Shown here one piece after another: positions 1 through 8,850 of a stretch of DNA of 64,000 bases (within the stretch, counting starts at the first letter, position 1; every line of letters begins with the position of its first letter). Source of the DNA: Pectobacterium carotovorum (GTDB lineage: Bacteria > Pseudomonadota > Gammaproteobacteria > Enterobacterales > Enterobacteriaceae). The position numbers and the translations under genes were made by a program. The DNA lies in the NCBI GenBank assembly GCA_016415585.1, contig CP066552.1, positions 2,046,001 through 2,110,000 on the forward strand, read 5' to 3'. The notes below the pieces were generated by a model. That model did not search any database and was not told where the DNA came from. It worked only from the letters and a program-made list of their open reading frames with translations.

Positions 1-513
1 GTCGAGATTTCCACTAACGTTTACGCCAACCCCAGTTCTAAAGCGGCCTGCTGCGATCAGCTTGATATGGTGATTCTCAGCGCGCTGGAAATCGACACCG
101 ATTTTAATGTCAACGTCATCACCGGCTCAGACGGCGTGATGCGCGGTGCGTCCGGTGGGCACTGTGACGTCGCAACGGCAGCAAATCTGACCATCGTGGT
201 TGCGCCGCTGATTCGTAGCCGCATCCCGACCGTGGTGCGTCAGGTGACGACGCGGGTTACGCCGGGAGAAAGCATTGACGTACTGGTGACCGATCACGGC
301 ATTGCCGTTAACCCGGCGCGCCCTGAAGTTGCTGAACGCCTGAAACAGGCGGGTCTGACGGTGATGACGATTGAAGATCTGTATCAGCGTGCGATTGCGC
401 TGGTGGGGGAACCACGCGCTATCGAGTTTCACGATCGCATCGTCGGCGTTATTCGCTATCGCGATGGCAGCGTGATTGACGTCGTTCGTCAGGTGAAAGA
501 AGCCGACGAATAA
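1..513 (+). CDS. citF: Citrate lyase alpha chain, C-terminal part (partial)
   Basis: The frame is open from the first base, so the 5' part lies outside the window; 170 codons remain. The protein is the alpha subunit of citrate lyase (citrate:acetyl-ACP transferase), which with CitE and the acyl carrier CitD cleaves citrate to acetate and oxaloacetate during anaerobic citrate use. The visible part carries the family's C-terminal features: a glycine-rich stretch GSDGVMRGASGGH, then TRVTPGESIDVLVTDHGIAVNP. citX follows after about 20 bases and citG after that, the usual enterobacterial order citCDEFXG. Identification rests on protein similarity recalled from memory plus this context. Confidence 0.93.
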   Translation, partial: VEISTNVYANPSSKAACCDQLDMVILSALEIDTDFNVNVITGSDGVMRGASGGHCDVATAANLTIVVAPLIRSRIPTVVRQVTTRVTPGESIDVLVTDHGIAVNPARPEVAERLKQAGLTVMTIEDLYQRAIALVGEPRAIEFHDRIVGVIRYRDGSVIDVVRQVKEADE

Positions 514-535
514 GCGTAAACGCATGAGGGAATCG

Positions 536-1066
536 ATGATGACAAATGCTGTTTCCATCTCGCTGGAAACCTTACTCGCGGCGAAGGAACGCCGCGCAGT
601 TCGCCAGCAAGAATGGCTTGCCCGCCACGGTACGACACTGGTGTCGCTGACGCTGGTCACGCCGGGGCCGGTAAAAGATAGCGAAGGCTATCGGCAGGTG
701 ATGGCCGAAGCCATCAAGTCGTTCGCTTCGCTGTGTCAGACGCGAGGGTGGACGGTGCTGGAACAGCAGATATGCTGGATGGCAACGGGCGCGGAAGGGC
801 TATGGGCGATCACCAAAGATGCGCTGTCGGTGAAAGCCGCGACCATTGCGCTGGAAGATAGCCATGAGCTGGGGCGACTATGGGATTTCGATATCTTCAG
901 CCCAGAAGAAGGATTGATTGGCCGGTCGATGCTGGCGCACAGCGGGCGCACCTGCCTATTGTGTGACCAGATGGCACACGCCTGTAGCCGCTCGCGCCGC
1001 CATTCGCTGCCTGAGCTGCTTGAGCACATTGAGGAAAAGGTTAATGCCTACTTTACGCCAGCCTGA
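536..1066 (+). CDS. citX: Apo-citrate lyase phosphoribosyl-dephospho-CoA transferase
   Basis: CitX attaches the 2'-(5''-phosphoribosyl)-3'-dephospho-CoA prosthetic group to the CitD acyl carrier, turning apo-citrate lyase into holo-enzyme. The sequence has the family signature ELGRLWDFDIF near the middle and a cysteine-containing tail (RTCLLCDQMAHAC). The length of about 176 residues is close to the ~183 of E. coli CitX. Three in-frame ATGs lie at 524, 536 and 539. I chose 536 because a GAGGG ribosome-binding site sits five bases upstream of it, while 524 has none. The 3' end overlaps citG by 23 bases, which suggests translational coupling. Confidence 0.92.
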   Translation: MMTNAVSISLETLLAAKERRAVRQQEWLARHGTTLVSLTLVTPGPVKDSEGYRQVMAEAIKSFASLCQTRGWTVLEQQICWMATGAEGLWAITKDALSVKAATIALEDSHELGRLWDFDIFSPEEGLIGRSMLAHSGRTCLLCDQMAHACSRSRRHSLPELLEHIEEKVNAYFTPA

Positions 1067-1949
1067 CGGTATCCTGTCTGCGGCGGTATCCCGTTCTGCT
1101 GTCGGCGATTATCGGAAGCGCGACGCGTTACCAGATATCGACCGGCGGGTGGCGCACGCGTTGACGATGGAAGTCATGCTGACGCCGAAGCCCGGACTGG
1201 TGGATCGCGCCAATAACGGATCTCACCGCGATATGGATGTCGCGCTGTTTCAGACCAGCATTCAGGCGATCGCCCCCTGGTTTCGGCATTTTACCGAGGC
1301 GGGTTATCAGCATGCCAGCGTACCGCTAGCGCAGCTGCTGTTTCAGGTTCGACCTATTGGTATTGCCTGCGAACAGGCGATGCTGTCAGCGACGAAAGGC
1401 GTGAATACCCATAAAGGTGGGATATTCGCGTTTGGCCTGCTGTGTAGTGCTGCCGGTTGGTTGGCAGGACGGGGAGAGCGAGTGACGCAGCGCAGCCTGT
1501 GCGATAGCGTTGCGACAATGTGTCACGATGTGGTGCGGAATGAGCTGGAGACGTGTTCTGGTACCGCAACGGCGGGTGAACATCTCTATCAACGTCATGG
1601 CCTGACGGGCGCGAGAGGGGAAGCCGCCAGCGGTTTCAATACCGTATGCCAGTACGCGTTGCCCGCTTTGCAGGAGGCTATTGCCGCCGGAGAGGATGAC
1701 GAAACCGCGCTGTTACGGACGCTGTTGGTGCTGATGGCCCATAATCCGGATACCAATGTCGTTTCACGCGGCGGCATGGACGGGCTGGCGTTTGTGCAGG
1801 ATTACGCACGGCGATTGCTGATTGGTCCGCTGGATCGTCAGGCATTGAGGGAGATGGACGACGCGCTGATTGCCAGAAACCTTAGCCCAGGCGGCAGCGC
1901 CGATTTACTGGCCTTAACCTGGTTGCTGTATCATTATCCTGCTGAATAG
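1044..1949 (+). CDS. citG: Triphosphoribosyl-dephospho-CoA synthase
   Basis: CitG makes the prosthetic group precursor 2'-(5''-triphosphoribosyl)-3'-dephospho-CoA from ATP and dephospho-CoA for CitX to attach to citrate lyase. The conserved motif MLTPKPGLVDRANNGSHRDM lies about 50 residues in, and GGIFAFGLL and SPGGSADLLALTWLLYH also fit the family. The open frame extends upstream to 918, but that part lies inside citX. The ATG at 1044, behind GAGGAAAAGG, gives 301 residues, a normal family length. It is the last gene of the citrate lyase operon here; no citrate transporter follows on the downstream side. Confidence 0.92.
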   Translation: MPTLRQPDGILSAAVSRSAVGDYRKRDALPDIDRRVAHALTMEVMLTPKPGLVDRANNGSHRDMDVALFQTSIQAIAPWFRHFTEAGYQHASVPLAQLLFQVRPIGIACEQAMLSATKGVNTHKGGIFAFGLLCSAAGWLAGRGERVTQRSLCDSVATMCHDVVRNELETCSGTATAGEHLYQRHGLTGARGEAASGFNTVCQYALPALQEAIAAGEDDETALLRTLLVLMAHNPDTNVVSRGGMDGLAFVQDYARRLLIGPLDRQALREMDDALIARNLSPGGSADLLALTWLLYHYPAE

Positions 1950-2047
1950 CGAACGGGTGTTATATAAGGAGCGGCTGGCCTCGTGATGACTGGCGTCGAT
2001 AATTTTCATCATTTGACGGCTCCTTAACACTTTTCCTCTTGTTCCAC

Positions 2048-2074
2048 TAAAGTTATTGAGAAAATTGCCGATAT
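2048..2074 (+). promoter_or_regulatory. Sigma-28 (FliA) promoter, probably for ycgR
   Basis: The sequence TAAAGTTA, an 11-base spacer, then GCCGATAT matches the enterobacterial FliA consensus TAAAGTTT-N11-GCCGATAA at 14 of 16 positions with exact spacing. It points towards ycgR, which is a FliA-dependent class 3 flagellar gene in E. coli. It lies about 308 bases upstream of the start codon, unusually far, with a repeat element in between. Confidence 0.8.
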
Positions 2075-2089
2075 CGTTTTCACCAACTT

Positions 2090-2239
2090 CTACCCGTCAT
2101 ACTTCGAGTTACGTACGTGCTGGCTGCTCAAATTCCTTTCCACGAGTTTGTTCTTCGCTTGTCACGTGACGAGGCGCATAAGTGTGCCTTGCCTTAAAGG
2201 ACCAACGCTTTGTCCTGTCACTCGATGTATTTAAGGTAG
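2090..2239. repeat. Diverged copy of a palindromic intergenic repeat
   Basis: The left end TACCCGTCATACTTC is identical to the left end of the repeat at 10600-10724. The right end CTCGATGTATTTAAGGTA resembles that copy's right end CTCGAATTATTTAGGGTA. The interior is diverged. It lies between the FliA promoter and ycgR, so it should be transcribed as part of the ycgR leader. Confidence 0.6.
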
Positions 2240-2381
2240 GTTTCATGCTGTTTTAGGTACTCCGAGTAATCGTTTTCAATATGCAGCCAGTGCAGTGCAT
2301 CGTGTTGGCATGCATGGGACTTGAAAGATAACGAAGAGGCGTGCATCAATATAAGCCATTGACACATAATTCGTGTAAACA

Positions 2382-3146
2382 ATGGTGGGGATGAAAGCGG
2401 TGAATGAAAATTTGAAAGAGCAGTTTGTTAAGCGCAACAAACTGGCCATCTGTGCAACATTGCGCGAATTAAAGAAGAATGATACGTCTTTGATGGTTCA
2501 TCATTCTCATGGACAGTTCATCAGTAAAATTCTTGACGTCGTACCCGATAACAACCTGTTTGTCTTCGATTTAGGCGGCATTGAGCGTGAAAATAACCGC
2601 GCACTGTATGCGGGAGCGCTGTCTTTTGTTGCTGAGCCTGCCGGTGCAAAAGTTGAATTTAATGCTGAAATTGCGAAGACGGTAACTTATGACGGACTGC
2701 CAGCCTTTAGCGCGCAGATTCCTGAACTGCTTTATCTTATCCAGCGTAGAACCTATTTCCGCATTAACACGCCGCTGTGGCCGCCGTTGACGTGCCGTGG
2801 CGAACTGCCGGATGAGAGTGTTTTCCAGTTCACTATCAAAGATCTCTCACTGGGTGGGTTGAGCCTGTATACCGATCGTGACACCACGGGGTTGTTGACT
2901 GACGGTGACATCATTAAGAGCGTGGAGATGGATCTTGCTGACCACGGTTTCTTCTGCGTGGATTTGCAGTTCGTCGGTCAGGCAATGGTGAAGATCGTCG
3001 ATAACAAAGGCGACTTTAAGCTGACGCAGCGTTTGAGCTTCAAGTTCCCTTCACTGAACGCGGCGCAGGAACGCGATCTTCAGCAGGTGATTTTTGAGTT
3101 GGAAAGATTACAAAACGAAAAGAAAAAGCGGTTCCAAGAGTTGTAA
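2382..3146 (+). CDS. ycgR: Flagellar brake protein YcgR (c-di-GMP receptor)
   Basis: YcgR binds cyclic di-GMP through a PilZ domain and then acts on the flagellar motor to slow rotation and bias its direction. The 254-residue protein has an N-terminal YcgR/PilZN domain (about 10-115) and a C-terminal PilZ domain. The domain shows the two c-di-GMP motifs: RxxxR as RTYFR at 123-127, and DxSxxG as DLSLGG at 154-159. The tail is a lysine-rich helix. No good ribosome-binding site is visible before the ATG at 2382; a nearby ATG (2391) is an alternative start. A FliA promoter 308 bases upstream supports the flagellar role. A strong terminator follows at 3346-3381. Confidence 0.92.
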   Translation: MVGMKAVNENLKEQFVKRNKLAICATLRELKKNDTSLMVHHSHGQFISKILDVVPDNNLFVFDLGGIERENNRALYAGALSFVAEPAGAKVEFNAEIAKTVTYDGLPAFSAQIPELLYLIQRRTYFRINTPLWPPLTCRGELPDESVFQFTIKDLSLGGLSLYTDRDTTGLLTDGDIIKSVEMDLADHGFFCVDLQFVGQAMVKIVDNKGDFKLTQRLSFKFPSLNAAQERDLQQVIFELERLQNEKKKRFQEL

Positions 3147-3345
3147 TTTTTAAGCACCACTTTTTGTTTGGGCTTCACACATAACAGCAACGTTTTTATA
3201 ACGAGTATTAGCTTATTTATACCCATAATTCATGCGAAAAGCCAACGTATAGGCAGCACGAAGAAGGGTGGGGATAAATAAATGGTTTCCAACGTTCTCA
3301 GAGCCTTGTCAGATGAGATCGAGTGGTGCAGAATACGCGCCTTGC

Positions 3346-3381
3346 AAATAACCGACGTCTAATAGCGTCGGTTATTTTTTT
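3346..3381 (+). terminator. Rho-independent terminator after ycgR
   Basis: Stem AATAACCGACG, loop TCTAATAG, stem CGTCGGTTAT, then a run of seven T. It lies about 200 bases beyond the ycgR stop codon. Confidence 0.85.
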
Positions 3382-3757
3382 ACATTTATGCTCGTCAACC
3401 TTCTGGTTACAGGGGTATTGGTGTGGTTTCTTACCTTTCTCTGTGACTCAGGTTTGCTGGGTATAGGGTCTTCAACCAAAGAGGCCGGACAACGATCCGG
3501 ATAGATAATTTTGTGTGTGCCTGTGAGCACAGTGAGGAAAGGAAAGATGGGGCAATTAACACGTTTCGCACCGGTGCCCGCCGGTTTGTGCTGCAAAGGT
3601 ATTGGTTATGGCGCGACGCAGTCGCAAGTTATCTCTGGTGCTGTTACAGCCACCTCTTCTCATCGTGATTCAGGCGAATCCTGTATCCACTCCCTTATTT
3701 TTAGTGCGTTCGCCGACAACAGTGCTGCCTTTGCTGTGACTGACGGAGGTGTGCGCC
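3382..3757 (+). promoter_or_regulatory. Long leader region of plaP with a possible upstream ORF
   Basis: About 375 bases separate the upstream terminator from plaP. An open frame of 73 codons runs from ATG 3547, behind AGGAAAGG, to a TGA at 3766-3768. It starts MGQLTRFAPVPAG and overlaps the plaP start. It is not recognised and may be a leader peptide or chance. Two short GC hairpins (CCGGA/TCCGG near 3495, ACCGG/CCGGT near 3571) lie around its start. Coding status is unproven. Confidence 0.35.
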
Positions 3758-5128
3758 ATGTCGCTTGATTCTCAACTGCCTAATACTGGCGCAAAACGTG
3801 CTCAGTTAAAAAGAACGCTCACGCTGTGGCCTGTCGTTATGATGGGGCTGGCGTACATGCAGCCGATGACCATTTTTGATACCTTCGGTATCGTGTCTGG
3901 CCTGACCGACGGTCATGTGGCGACTGCTTATGCGTTTGCGCTGATCGCCATTCTGTTCACGGCGCTGAGCTATGGCAAATTGGTAAAACGTTTCCCATCT
4001 GCGGGTTCTGCGTATACCTACGCGCAAAAAGCGATTAGCCCGCACGTCGGATTCATGGTCGGTTGGTCGTCGCTGCTGGACTATCTGTTCATGCCGATGA
4101 TCAACATCCTGCTGGCGAAAATCTATCTGGAAGCGATCTTCCCCGGCGTACCGTCATGGATTTTTGTGGCGGCGCTGGTCGGTTTGATGACGCTGTTTAA
4201 CCTGCGTGGCATCAGTCTGGTTGCTAACCTGAACTCCATTATCGTGGTGGTGCAGGTTGCTATCATGGCGGTGTTCCTGGGGCTGGTGATTCACGGTGTT
4301 TATCTGGGCGAAGGTGCCGGAACATTGACCAGCACGCGTCCGTTCTGGTCTGAGAATGCTCACGTCGTGCCGATGATTACCGGGGCGACTATTCTCTGCT
4401 TCTCATTCCTGGGTTTTGACGGCATCAGTTCTCTGTCGGAAGAAACGCAGGATGCAGGCCGAGTGATTCCAAAAGCCATCTTCCTGACGGCGCTGATTGG
4501 CGGCGTGATCTTTGTTGCCGTGGCGTACTTCCTGCAACTGTATTTCCCGGATATTTCGCGCTTTAAAGAGCCGGATGCGTCTCAACCGGAAATCATGCTG
4601 TATGTCGCGGGTAAATTCTTCCAGTCCGTGATTCTGGTGTTCTCCTGCGTTACAGTGCTGGCATCGGGTATGGCCGCACATGCAGGTGTGTCTCGTCTGA
4701 TGTATGTCATGGGTCGTGATGGTGTATTCCCAGAGCGCTTCTTCGGTTACATCCACCCGAAATGGCGTACGCCGTCTTTGAACGTCTTGCTGGTTGGCGT
4801 CATTGCACTGTCTGCGGTGTCGTTCGATCTGGTGACGGCAACCGCGCTGATCAACTTCGGTGCGCTGGTGGCGTTTACGTTCGTGAACCTGTCGGTCATT
4901 TCACAGTTCTATATTCGTGAACGCCGTAATCGCACAGTGAAAGACACCATTAACTTCCTCGTGATGCCTGTGCTGGGTGCGTTGACGGTGGGGGCGCTGT
5001 GGGTGAATCTGGAAGCCAGTTCGATGACGTTGGGTCTGGTGTGGGCGACGATTGGATTGCTCTATCTGGCATTCGTGACGCGCAGCTTCCGTCAGCCAGT
5101 ACCACAATGTAGTGAAGAGCCGGTTTAA
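3758..5128 (+). CDS. plaP: Putrescine importer (APC superfamily)
   Basis: This is a 12-helix amino acid/polyamine/organocation permease of 456 residues in the inner membrane. It resembles E. coli PlaP (low-affinity putrescine/H+ symporter) more closely than Puu[21 protein letters not shown] near the N-terminus, [16 protein letters not shown] in the middle and [20 protein letters not shown] towards the end are near-identical to PlaP as I recall it. An in-frame GTG lies at 3749, but the ATG at 3758 has GGAGG eight bases upstream and is preferred. It converges with sbcB across a shared terminator; plaP and sbcB are also close together in E. coli. PuuP-type activity cannot be excluded. Confidence 0.88.
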   Translation: MSLDSQLPNTGAKRAQLKRTLTLWPVVMMGLAYMQPMTIFDTFGIVSGLTDGHVATAYAFALIAILFTALSYGKLVKRFPSAGSAYTYAQKAISPHVGFMVGWSSLLDYLFMPMINILLAKIYLEAIFPGVPSWIFVAALVGLMTLFNLRGISLVANLNSIIVVVQVAIMAVFLGLVIHGVYLGEGAGTLTSTRPFWSENAHVVPMITGATILCFSFLGFDGISSLSEETQDAGRVIPKAIFLTALIGGVIFVAVAYFLQLYFPDISRFKEPDASQPEIMLYVAGKFFQSVILVFSCVTVLASGMAAHAGVSRLMYVMGRDGVFPERFFGYIHPKWRTPSLNVLLVGVIALSAVSFDLVTATALINFGALVAFTFVNLSVISQFYIRERRNRTVKDTINFLVMPVLGALTVGALWVNLEASSMTLGLVWATIGLLYLAFVTRSFRQPVPQCSEEPV

Positions 5129-5153
5129 ATAAACTGACGGCTTACATAAAAGA

Positions 5154-5186
5154 GAAAAGCGGAGCCAGTGCGCTCCGCTTTTTTAT
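5154..5186. terminator. Bidirectional terminator between plaP and sbcB
   Basis: Stem AAAAGCGGAGC, short loop, stem GCTCCGCTTTTTT. It has A-rich and T-rich flanks on both sides, so it can serve both convergent genes. Confidence 0.85.
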
Positions 5187-5189
5187 GCT

Positions 5190-6617
5190 TTAGCCCACTA
5201 GTTCCTGCGCATAGGCGTACAGCGCTTTTAGCTGTGCCATCTTCTCTTTATCGTCTTCATGCAACTGATACAGGTTGCTGAGTTCCGACAGATAGGACTG
5301 CAAGCGCTCCGGCGTAAATACCGCACGCCGATGTTGCAACCAACGCTGCTGTTCCCGGTCGTCCAGTGTGCCGGGGAAATTGCGGGCACGGTAGCGGAAG
5401 AACAGCGGTTCCAGACGATTATCGGCAAATGTGAGATCCAGCGCGGGAAGGTTCTGCGGGGCGGTCTCCTGAATAATCTTCATCGCCATGCGGTCGGCAT
5501 CGCCAAAGAAGCCATCATAAAGCCGCAGATCGACATCATCAGAAGCGGCGAAAGCAGGGGCATCGGCAAACAGTTCCACCACTTTTTCTCTGACGCTCGC
5601 GTTGTTACGCAGCACGGCCAGATTGTCTAAACAGCGTTGACGATCGATGCCTAATCTTTCTGCGTCTTCTGGCCGTAAGGTATTGGCCGGCGCTAAGACC
5701 GGACATTTGTTGATGTGCACTAGCTTAAGTGGAACCGCGCTCTGATTGGCTTCCAGTGCATCCCGGCGGGTGTATAACCGCTCACGCAATGCTTCGCTGT
5801 CCAGCTCCAGCAGCGGCGTCATATCGCCAGCCAAATCGCACATGATGACCGCATTACGGTTGTCCGGGTGCCAGGCGAGCGGCACAACCCAACTGGTGTT
5901 GCTCCTTGCCGCGCCAAACATGCCAGACACGTGAACGAGCGGCTTCATTTGCGGGATATCAATCAGCGCGGAAATTTTGTTTTTGTTACGCAACGGGAAC
6001 AGATAGTCAAACAGCTTGGGCTGAGCTTGCTTAAACAGTTTCGCCATAGCGATGGTGGCATAAACGTCTGACATTGCATCGTGCGCTTGCTCGTGCGCGA
6101 TGCCGTTGGCTTTTGTCAGATGTTCAAGGCGAAAACTGGGCAGGCCGTCATCATTTTCCGGCCAGACGATACCTTCCGGCCGCAGGGCATAGCAGGCGCG
6201 TAACGCATCCAGCAAATCCCAACGGGAATTCCCGTTTTGCCAGCTGTAGGCATAAGGATCGTAGAAGTTACGATAGAAAATATTACGGCTGACTTCATCA
6301 TCAAAGCGAATGTTGTTGTAGCCCATGATGCAGGTGCCGGGCACGCTGAATGCCTCGTGGATCTGACGGGCGAACTCCGCTTCATTGACGCCTTTTGCCA
6401 GCGCGGCCTGCGGCGTAATTCCGGTGATCATCACCGCTTCTGGTTCCGGCAGGTAATCATCCGACGGACGGCAATAAATGACTAGCGGCTCGCCGATAAT
6501 ATTGAAATCCATATCGGTACGGACACCCGCAAACTGCGCGGGGCGATCGCGCGCCGGATGCTTACCGAACGTCTCGTAGTCATGAATGAAAAAAGTGGGT
6601 TGTGTTTTCTCGGCCAT
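5190..6617 (-). CDS. sbcB: Exodeoxyribonuclease I
   Basis: ExoI degrades single-stranded DNA 3' to 5' and acts in recombination and mismatch repair. The 475-residue protein has the DEDDh exonuclease residues in place: D13 and E15 in HDYETFG, D106/D107 in NIRFDDE, H179 and D184 in EQAHDAMSD. These are followed by the SH3-like and C-terminal helical domains of the ExoI family. The length equals E. coli SbcB. It is convergent with plaP. The start ATG at 6617 gives MAEKTQPTFF, matching the family N-terminus. Confidence 0.96.
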   Translation of the reverse strand: MAEKTQPTFFIHDYETFGKHPARDRPAQFAGVRTDMDFNIIGEPLVIYCRPSDDYLPEPEAVMITGITPQAALAKGVNEAEFARQIHEAFSVPGTCIMGYNNIRFDDEVSRNIFYRNFYDPYAYSWQNGNSRWDLLDALRACYALRPEGIVWPENDDGLPSFRLEHLTKANGIAHEQAHDAMSDVYATIAMAKLFKQAQPKLFDYLFPLRNKNKISALIDIPQMKPLVHVSGMFGAARSNTSWVVPLAWHPDNRNAVIMCDLAGDMTPLLELDSEALRERLYTRRDALEANQSAVPLKLVHINKCPVLAPANTLRPEDAERLGIDRQRCLDNLAVLRNNASVREKVVELFADAPAFAASDDVDLRLYDGFFGDADRMAMKIIQETAPQNLPALDLTFADNRLEPLFFRYRARNFPGTLDDREQQRWLQHRRAVFTPERLQSYLSELSNLYQLHEDDKEKMAQLKALYAYAQELVG

Positions 6618-6812
6618 ATATGCAGTTAGCTACGTGTGCGCGCTAAGCCTGAAATCAGGCAAAACAATCTGGAAAACGGCAAGGATACCATTGAATCGAC
6701 TTTTCTGTGGCGCTTTCCTGATTTGCATCACTTCCCTGACTTACATCAATAGGAGGGTAGACATAATCGCTAGGCATGACTGTGTCCATTCGGTTACAAT
6801 TTTCGTTTTAAT

Positions 6813-6831
6813 GCGAATGATAATTAAATTC
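6813..6831 (+). promoter_or_regulatory. Fur box upstream of siderophore importer operon
   Basis: The 19 bases GCGAATGATAATTAAATTC match 13 positions of the Fur consensus GATAATGATAATCATTATC, including the full core AATGATAAT. It lies about 70-90 bases before the binding-protein gene, so iron-dependent repression by Fur is expected. Confidence 0.7.
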
Positions 6832-6899
6832 TTTATTGCCGCGTAGCGTCCGCTGCGGGGTAGCATTCGGCGACAAACAGCGAAATGGAGAACACACTT

Positions 6900-7865
6900 A
6901 TGCGGTTAAATGCGGTGCGATTGAATGCAACGTTTGCAGTGAAGGCGACGTTATTGGCATCTATGTTTGTTCTGGCCGGCTGCGATCAGCAGGCATCGTC
7001 TTCAGAAGGAAGCCACACGGTCAGCATTGAGCATGCGCAGGGCACCACTCAGGTTCCACAGCCGCCGAAGAAAGTGATTGTGTTTGATCCTGCCTCATTG
7101 GATACGCTGGATGCGCTGAAGGTCGACGGGATTGCCGGTGTACCGAAAAGCAGCACGCCGCTGCCTGCGTTTTTATCAAAATATAACAGCGATACTTACC
7201 TGAACGCCGGGACGCTGTTTGAACCTGCCTATGAAGCGCTCAGCAGCGCTAAACCCGATCTGATTATTGCCGGTGGACGTACGCGCGACGCTTACGACAA
7301 GCTGAGCGGTATTGCACCGACGATCTCGATGGATGTGGATGAGCACCAGTTTATGACGAGCTTTATCCAGCGCATCGAGCAACTGGGCTCCATCTTTGGC
7401 AAAGAAGATGAAGCGAAAAAACAGATTGATGATTTCAAGCAGCAGATCGCCCAAACGCGTGCCAAAACAGAAAACGCGGGCAATGCGCTGGTTCTGATGA
7501 TTAGCGGCGGCAAGATGTCGGCCTACGGTCCTAAGTCGCGCTTTGGCTTCGTGTTTGATGAGCTGGGCTTCAAACCAGCGACCGAATTCCCTGAATCCGG
7601 GCGTCATGGCAACGTGGTGACCTCAGAATTTTTACTGAGCGTGAACCCAGAATGGCTGTTCATCCTCGATCGTGACAGCGCGATTGGTCGCCCGGGCGGG
7701 GAATCGGCCCAGCAGGTGCTGGATAACCCGCTGATTCACAAAACTAACGCCTGGAAAAACAATCGCGTGATCTATCTGGATTCTGCATCGCTGTATATCG
7801 CTGGGGGGCTGCAAAGCTATAAAAACCTCGTGACTACCGTCAGCGACGCGTTAGATAAGCAATAA
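6900..7865 (+). CDS. Siderophore-binding lipoprotein of an ABC importer
   Basis: This is a substrate-binding protein of the FatB/CeuE/VctP/YclQ family, which captures ferric catecholate-type siderophores in the periplasm. It has a lipoprotein signal ending in the lipobox LAGC, about 28 residues from the chosen start, and a class III binding-protein fold (KKVIVFDPASLDTLDALKV, then KPDLIIAGGRTRDAYDKL). An ATG at 6885 is in frame, but the ATG at 6900 has GGAG nine bases upstream and begins a normal signal peptide. Two permeases and an ATPase follow in the same orientation. The exact ligand is unknown: no receptor or synthesis genes are adjacent. Confidence 0.88.
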   Translation: MRLNAVRLNATFAVKATLLASMFVLAGCDQQASSSEGSHTVSIEHAQGTTQVPQPPKKVIVFDPASLDTLDALKVDGIAGVPKSSTPLPAFLSKYNSDTYLNAGTLFEPAYEALSSAKPDLIIAGGRTRDAYDKLSGIAPTISMDVDEHQFMTSFIQRIEQLGSIFGKEDEAKKQIDDFKQQIAQTRAKTENAGNALVLMISGGKMSAYGPKSRFGFVFDELGFKPATEFPESGRHGNVVTSEFLLSVNPEWLFILDRDSAIGRPGGESAQQVLDNPLIHKTNAWKNNRVIYLDSASLYIAGGLQSYKNLVTTVSDALDKQ

Positions 7866-7887
7866 CGGCAGGGTTACGGCAGAATCA

Positions 7888-8850
7888 ATGAAGTCTTTTT
7901 ACTATTCGCTGGGTCTTGCGTTTCTGGCCTGTATGATCGTTGTCAGCCTGTTTGTTGGGGCAGGGCAACTGAATATGCAGGCCGTCTGGAACGACCCGGA
8001 AATGCGCGATATTTTCTTTATCAGCCGTGTTCCCCGCACGCTAGCTTTGCTGCTGGCAGGCAGCGCCATGAGTGTGGCGGGTCTCATCATGCAGTTGCTG
8101 ACGCAAAACCGTTTTGTCGAACCGTCTCTGGCGGGGACCACACAGTCGGCTAGCTTAGGTTTGCTGGTGGTGATGATCGCCGTGCCCGGCGCGACGATTT
8201 TCACCAAAATGGTGGTGGCGAGCCTGTTCGCTTTAGCGGGTACCTTCCTGTTCATGATGCTGCTACAGCGAATTGTGCTGAAATCCGCACTGGTGGTGCC
8301 GCTGGTCGGCATTATGCTGGGTGCGGTTATCAGTTCAATCACCACGTTTGGCGCGATGTATTTTGATCTGCTACAGGCGCTCGGCAGTTGGGAATCTGGT
8401 GATTTCTCCGGTGTCTTGCAAGGGCGTTACGAGCTGCTCTGGCTGGTTGGTGCGTTAACGCTGGTGGCCTGCTGGATTGCTGACCGCTTCACGGTCGCAG
8501 GCATGGGGCGTGAATTTTCCGTCAATGTCGGCCTCAACTATCGGCAGGTGATGATGATGGGGCTGAGCATTATCGCCATCGTCAGCGGTGTAGTAGTCGT
8601 GGTTGTTGGCAGCCTGCCGTTTATCGGACTGATCGTGCCGAACTTGATCAGCATGATGATGGGCGACAATGTGCGCAAAACGATCCCGTGGGTGTGCCTG
8701 CTTGGCGGCGGTCTGGTGCTGTGCTGCGACATTATCAGCCGCGTGATTCGCTATCCTTTCGAGATTCCAGTAAGCGTGATTCTTGGCGTCATTGGCGCTG
8801 CCGTTTTCCTTCTCTTATTGCTAAGCCAGAAACGCCATGTCAGTCAATGA
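7888..8850 (+). CDS. Iron-siderophore ABC transporter permease (first subunit)
   Basis: This is a FecCD/BtuC-type permease of 320 residues with about nine or ten hydrophobic segments. Family motifs are present: SRVPRTLALLLAGSAMSVAG near residue 45, and GSLPFIGLIVPNLISMMMGD in the C-terminal third, which carries the loop that contacts the ATPase. It corresponds to the FatD/CeuB/YclN position of FatB-type systems. It follows the binding-protein gene by 22 bases and overlaps the next permease by 14 bases, so it is part of one operon under the Fur box at 6813-6831. Confidence 0.9.
   Translation: MKSFYYSLGLAFLACMIVVSLFVGAGQLNMQAVWNDPEMRDIFFISRVPRTLALLLAGSAMSVAGLIMQLLTQNRFVEPSLAGTTQSASLGLLVVMIAVPGATIFTKMVVASLFALAGTFLFMMLLQRIVLKSALVVPLVGIMLGAVISSITTFGAMYFDLLQALGSWESGDFSGVLQGRYELLWLVGALTLVACWIADRFTVAGMGREFSVNVGLNYRQVMMMGLSIIAIVSGVVVVVVGSLPFIGLIVPNLISMMMGDNVRKTIPWVCLLGGGLVLCCDIISRVIRYPFEIPVSVILGVIGAAVFLLLLLSQKRHVSQ

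Larger units (their letters stand above)
1950..2381. other. citG-ycgR intergenic region
   Basis: This 432-base gap holds no credible coding region. It begins with a loose inverted repeat (TAAGGAGC near 1965 against GCTCCTTA near 2020), which might end the citrate lyase transcript. It also holds a FliA-type promoter at 2048-2074 and a diverged copy of a palindromic repeat at 2090-2239, both listed separately. Confidence 0.6.

Noticed and set aside
127..660. Minus-strand open frame of 177 codons across citF and citX
   Set aside because: It is antisense to two recognised genes and has no family features.
3214..3265. Another copy of the palindromic repeat (ATACCCATAATTCATGCG)
   Set aside because: Only a few scattered matches follow the first six bases, so I could not separate it from chance.
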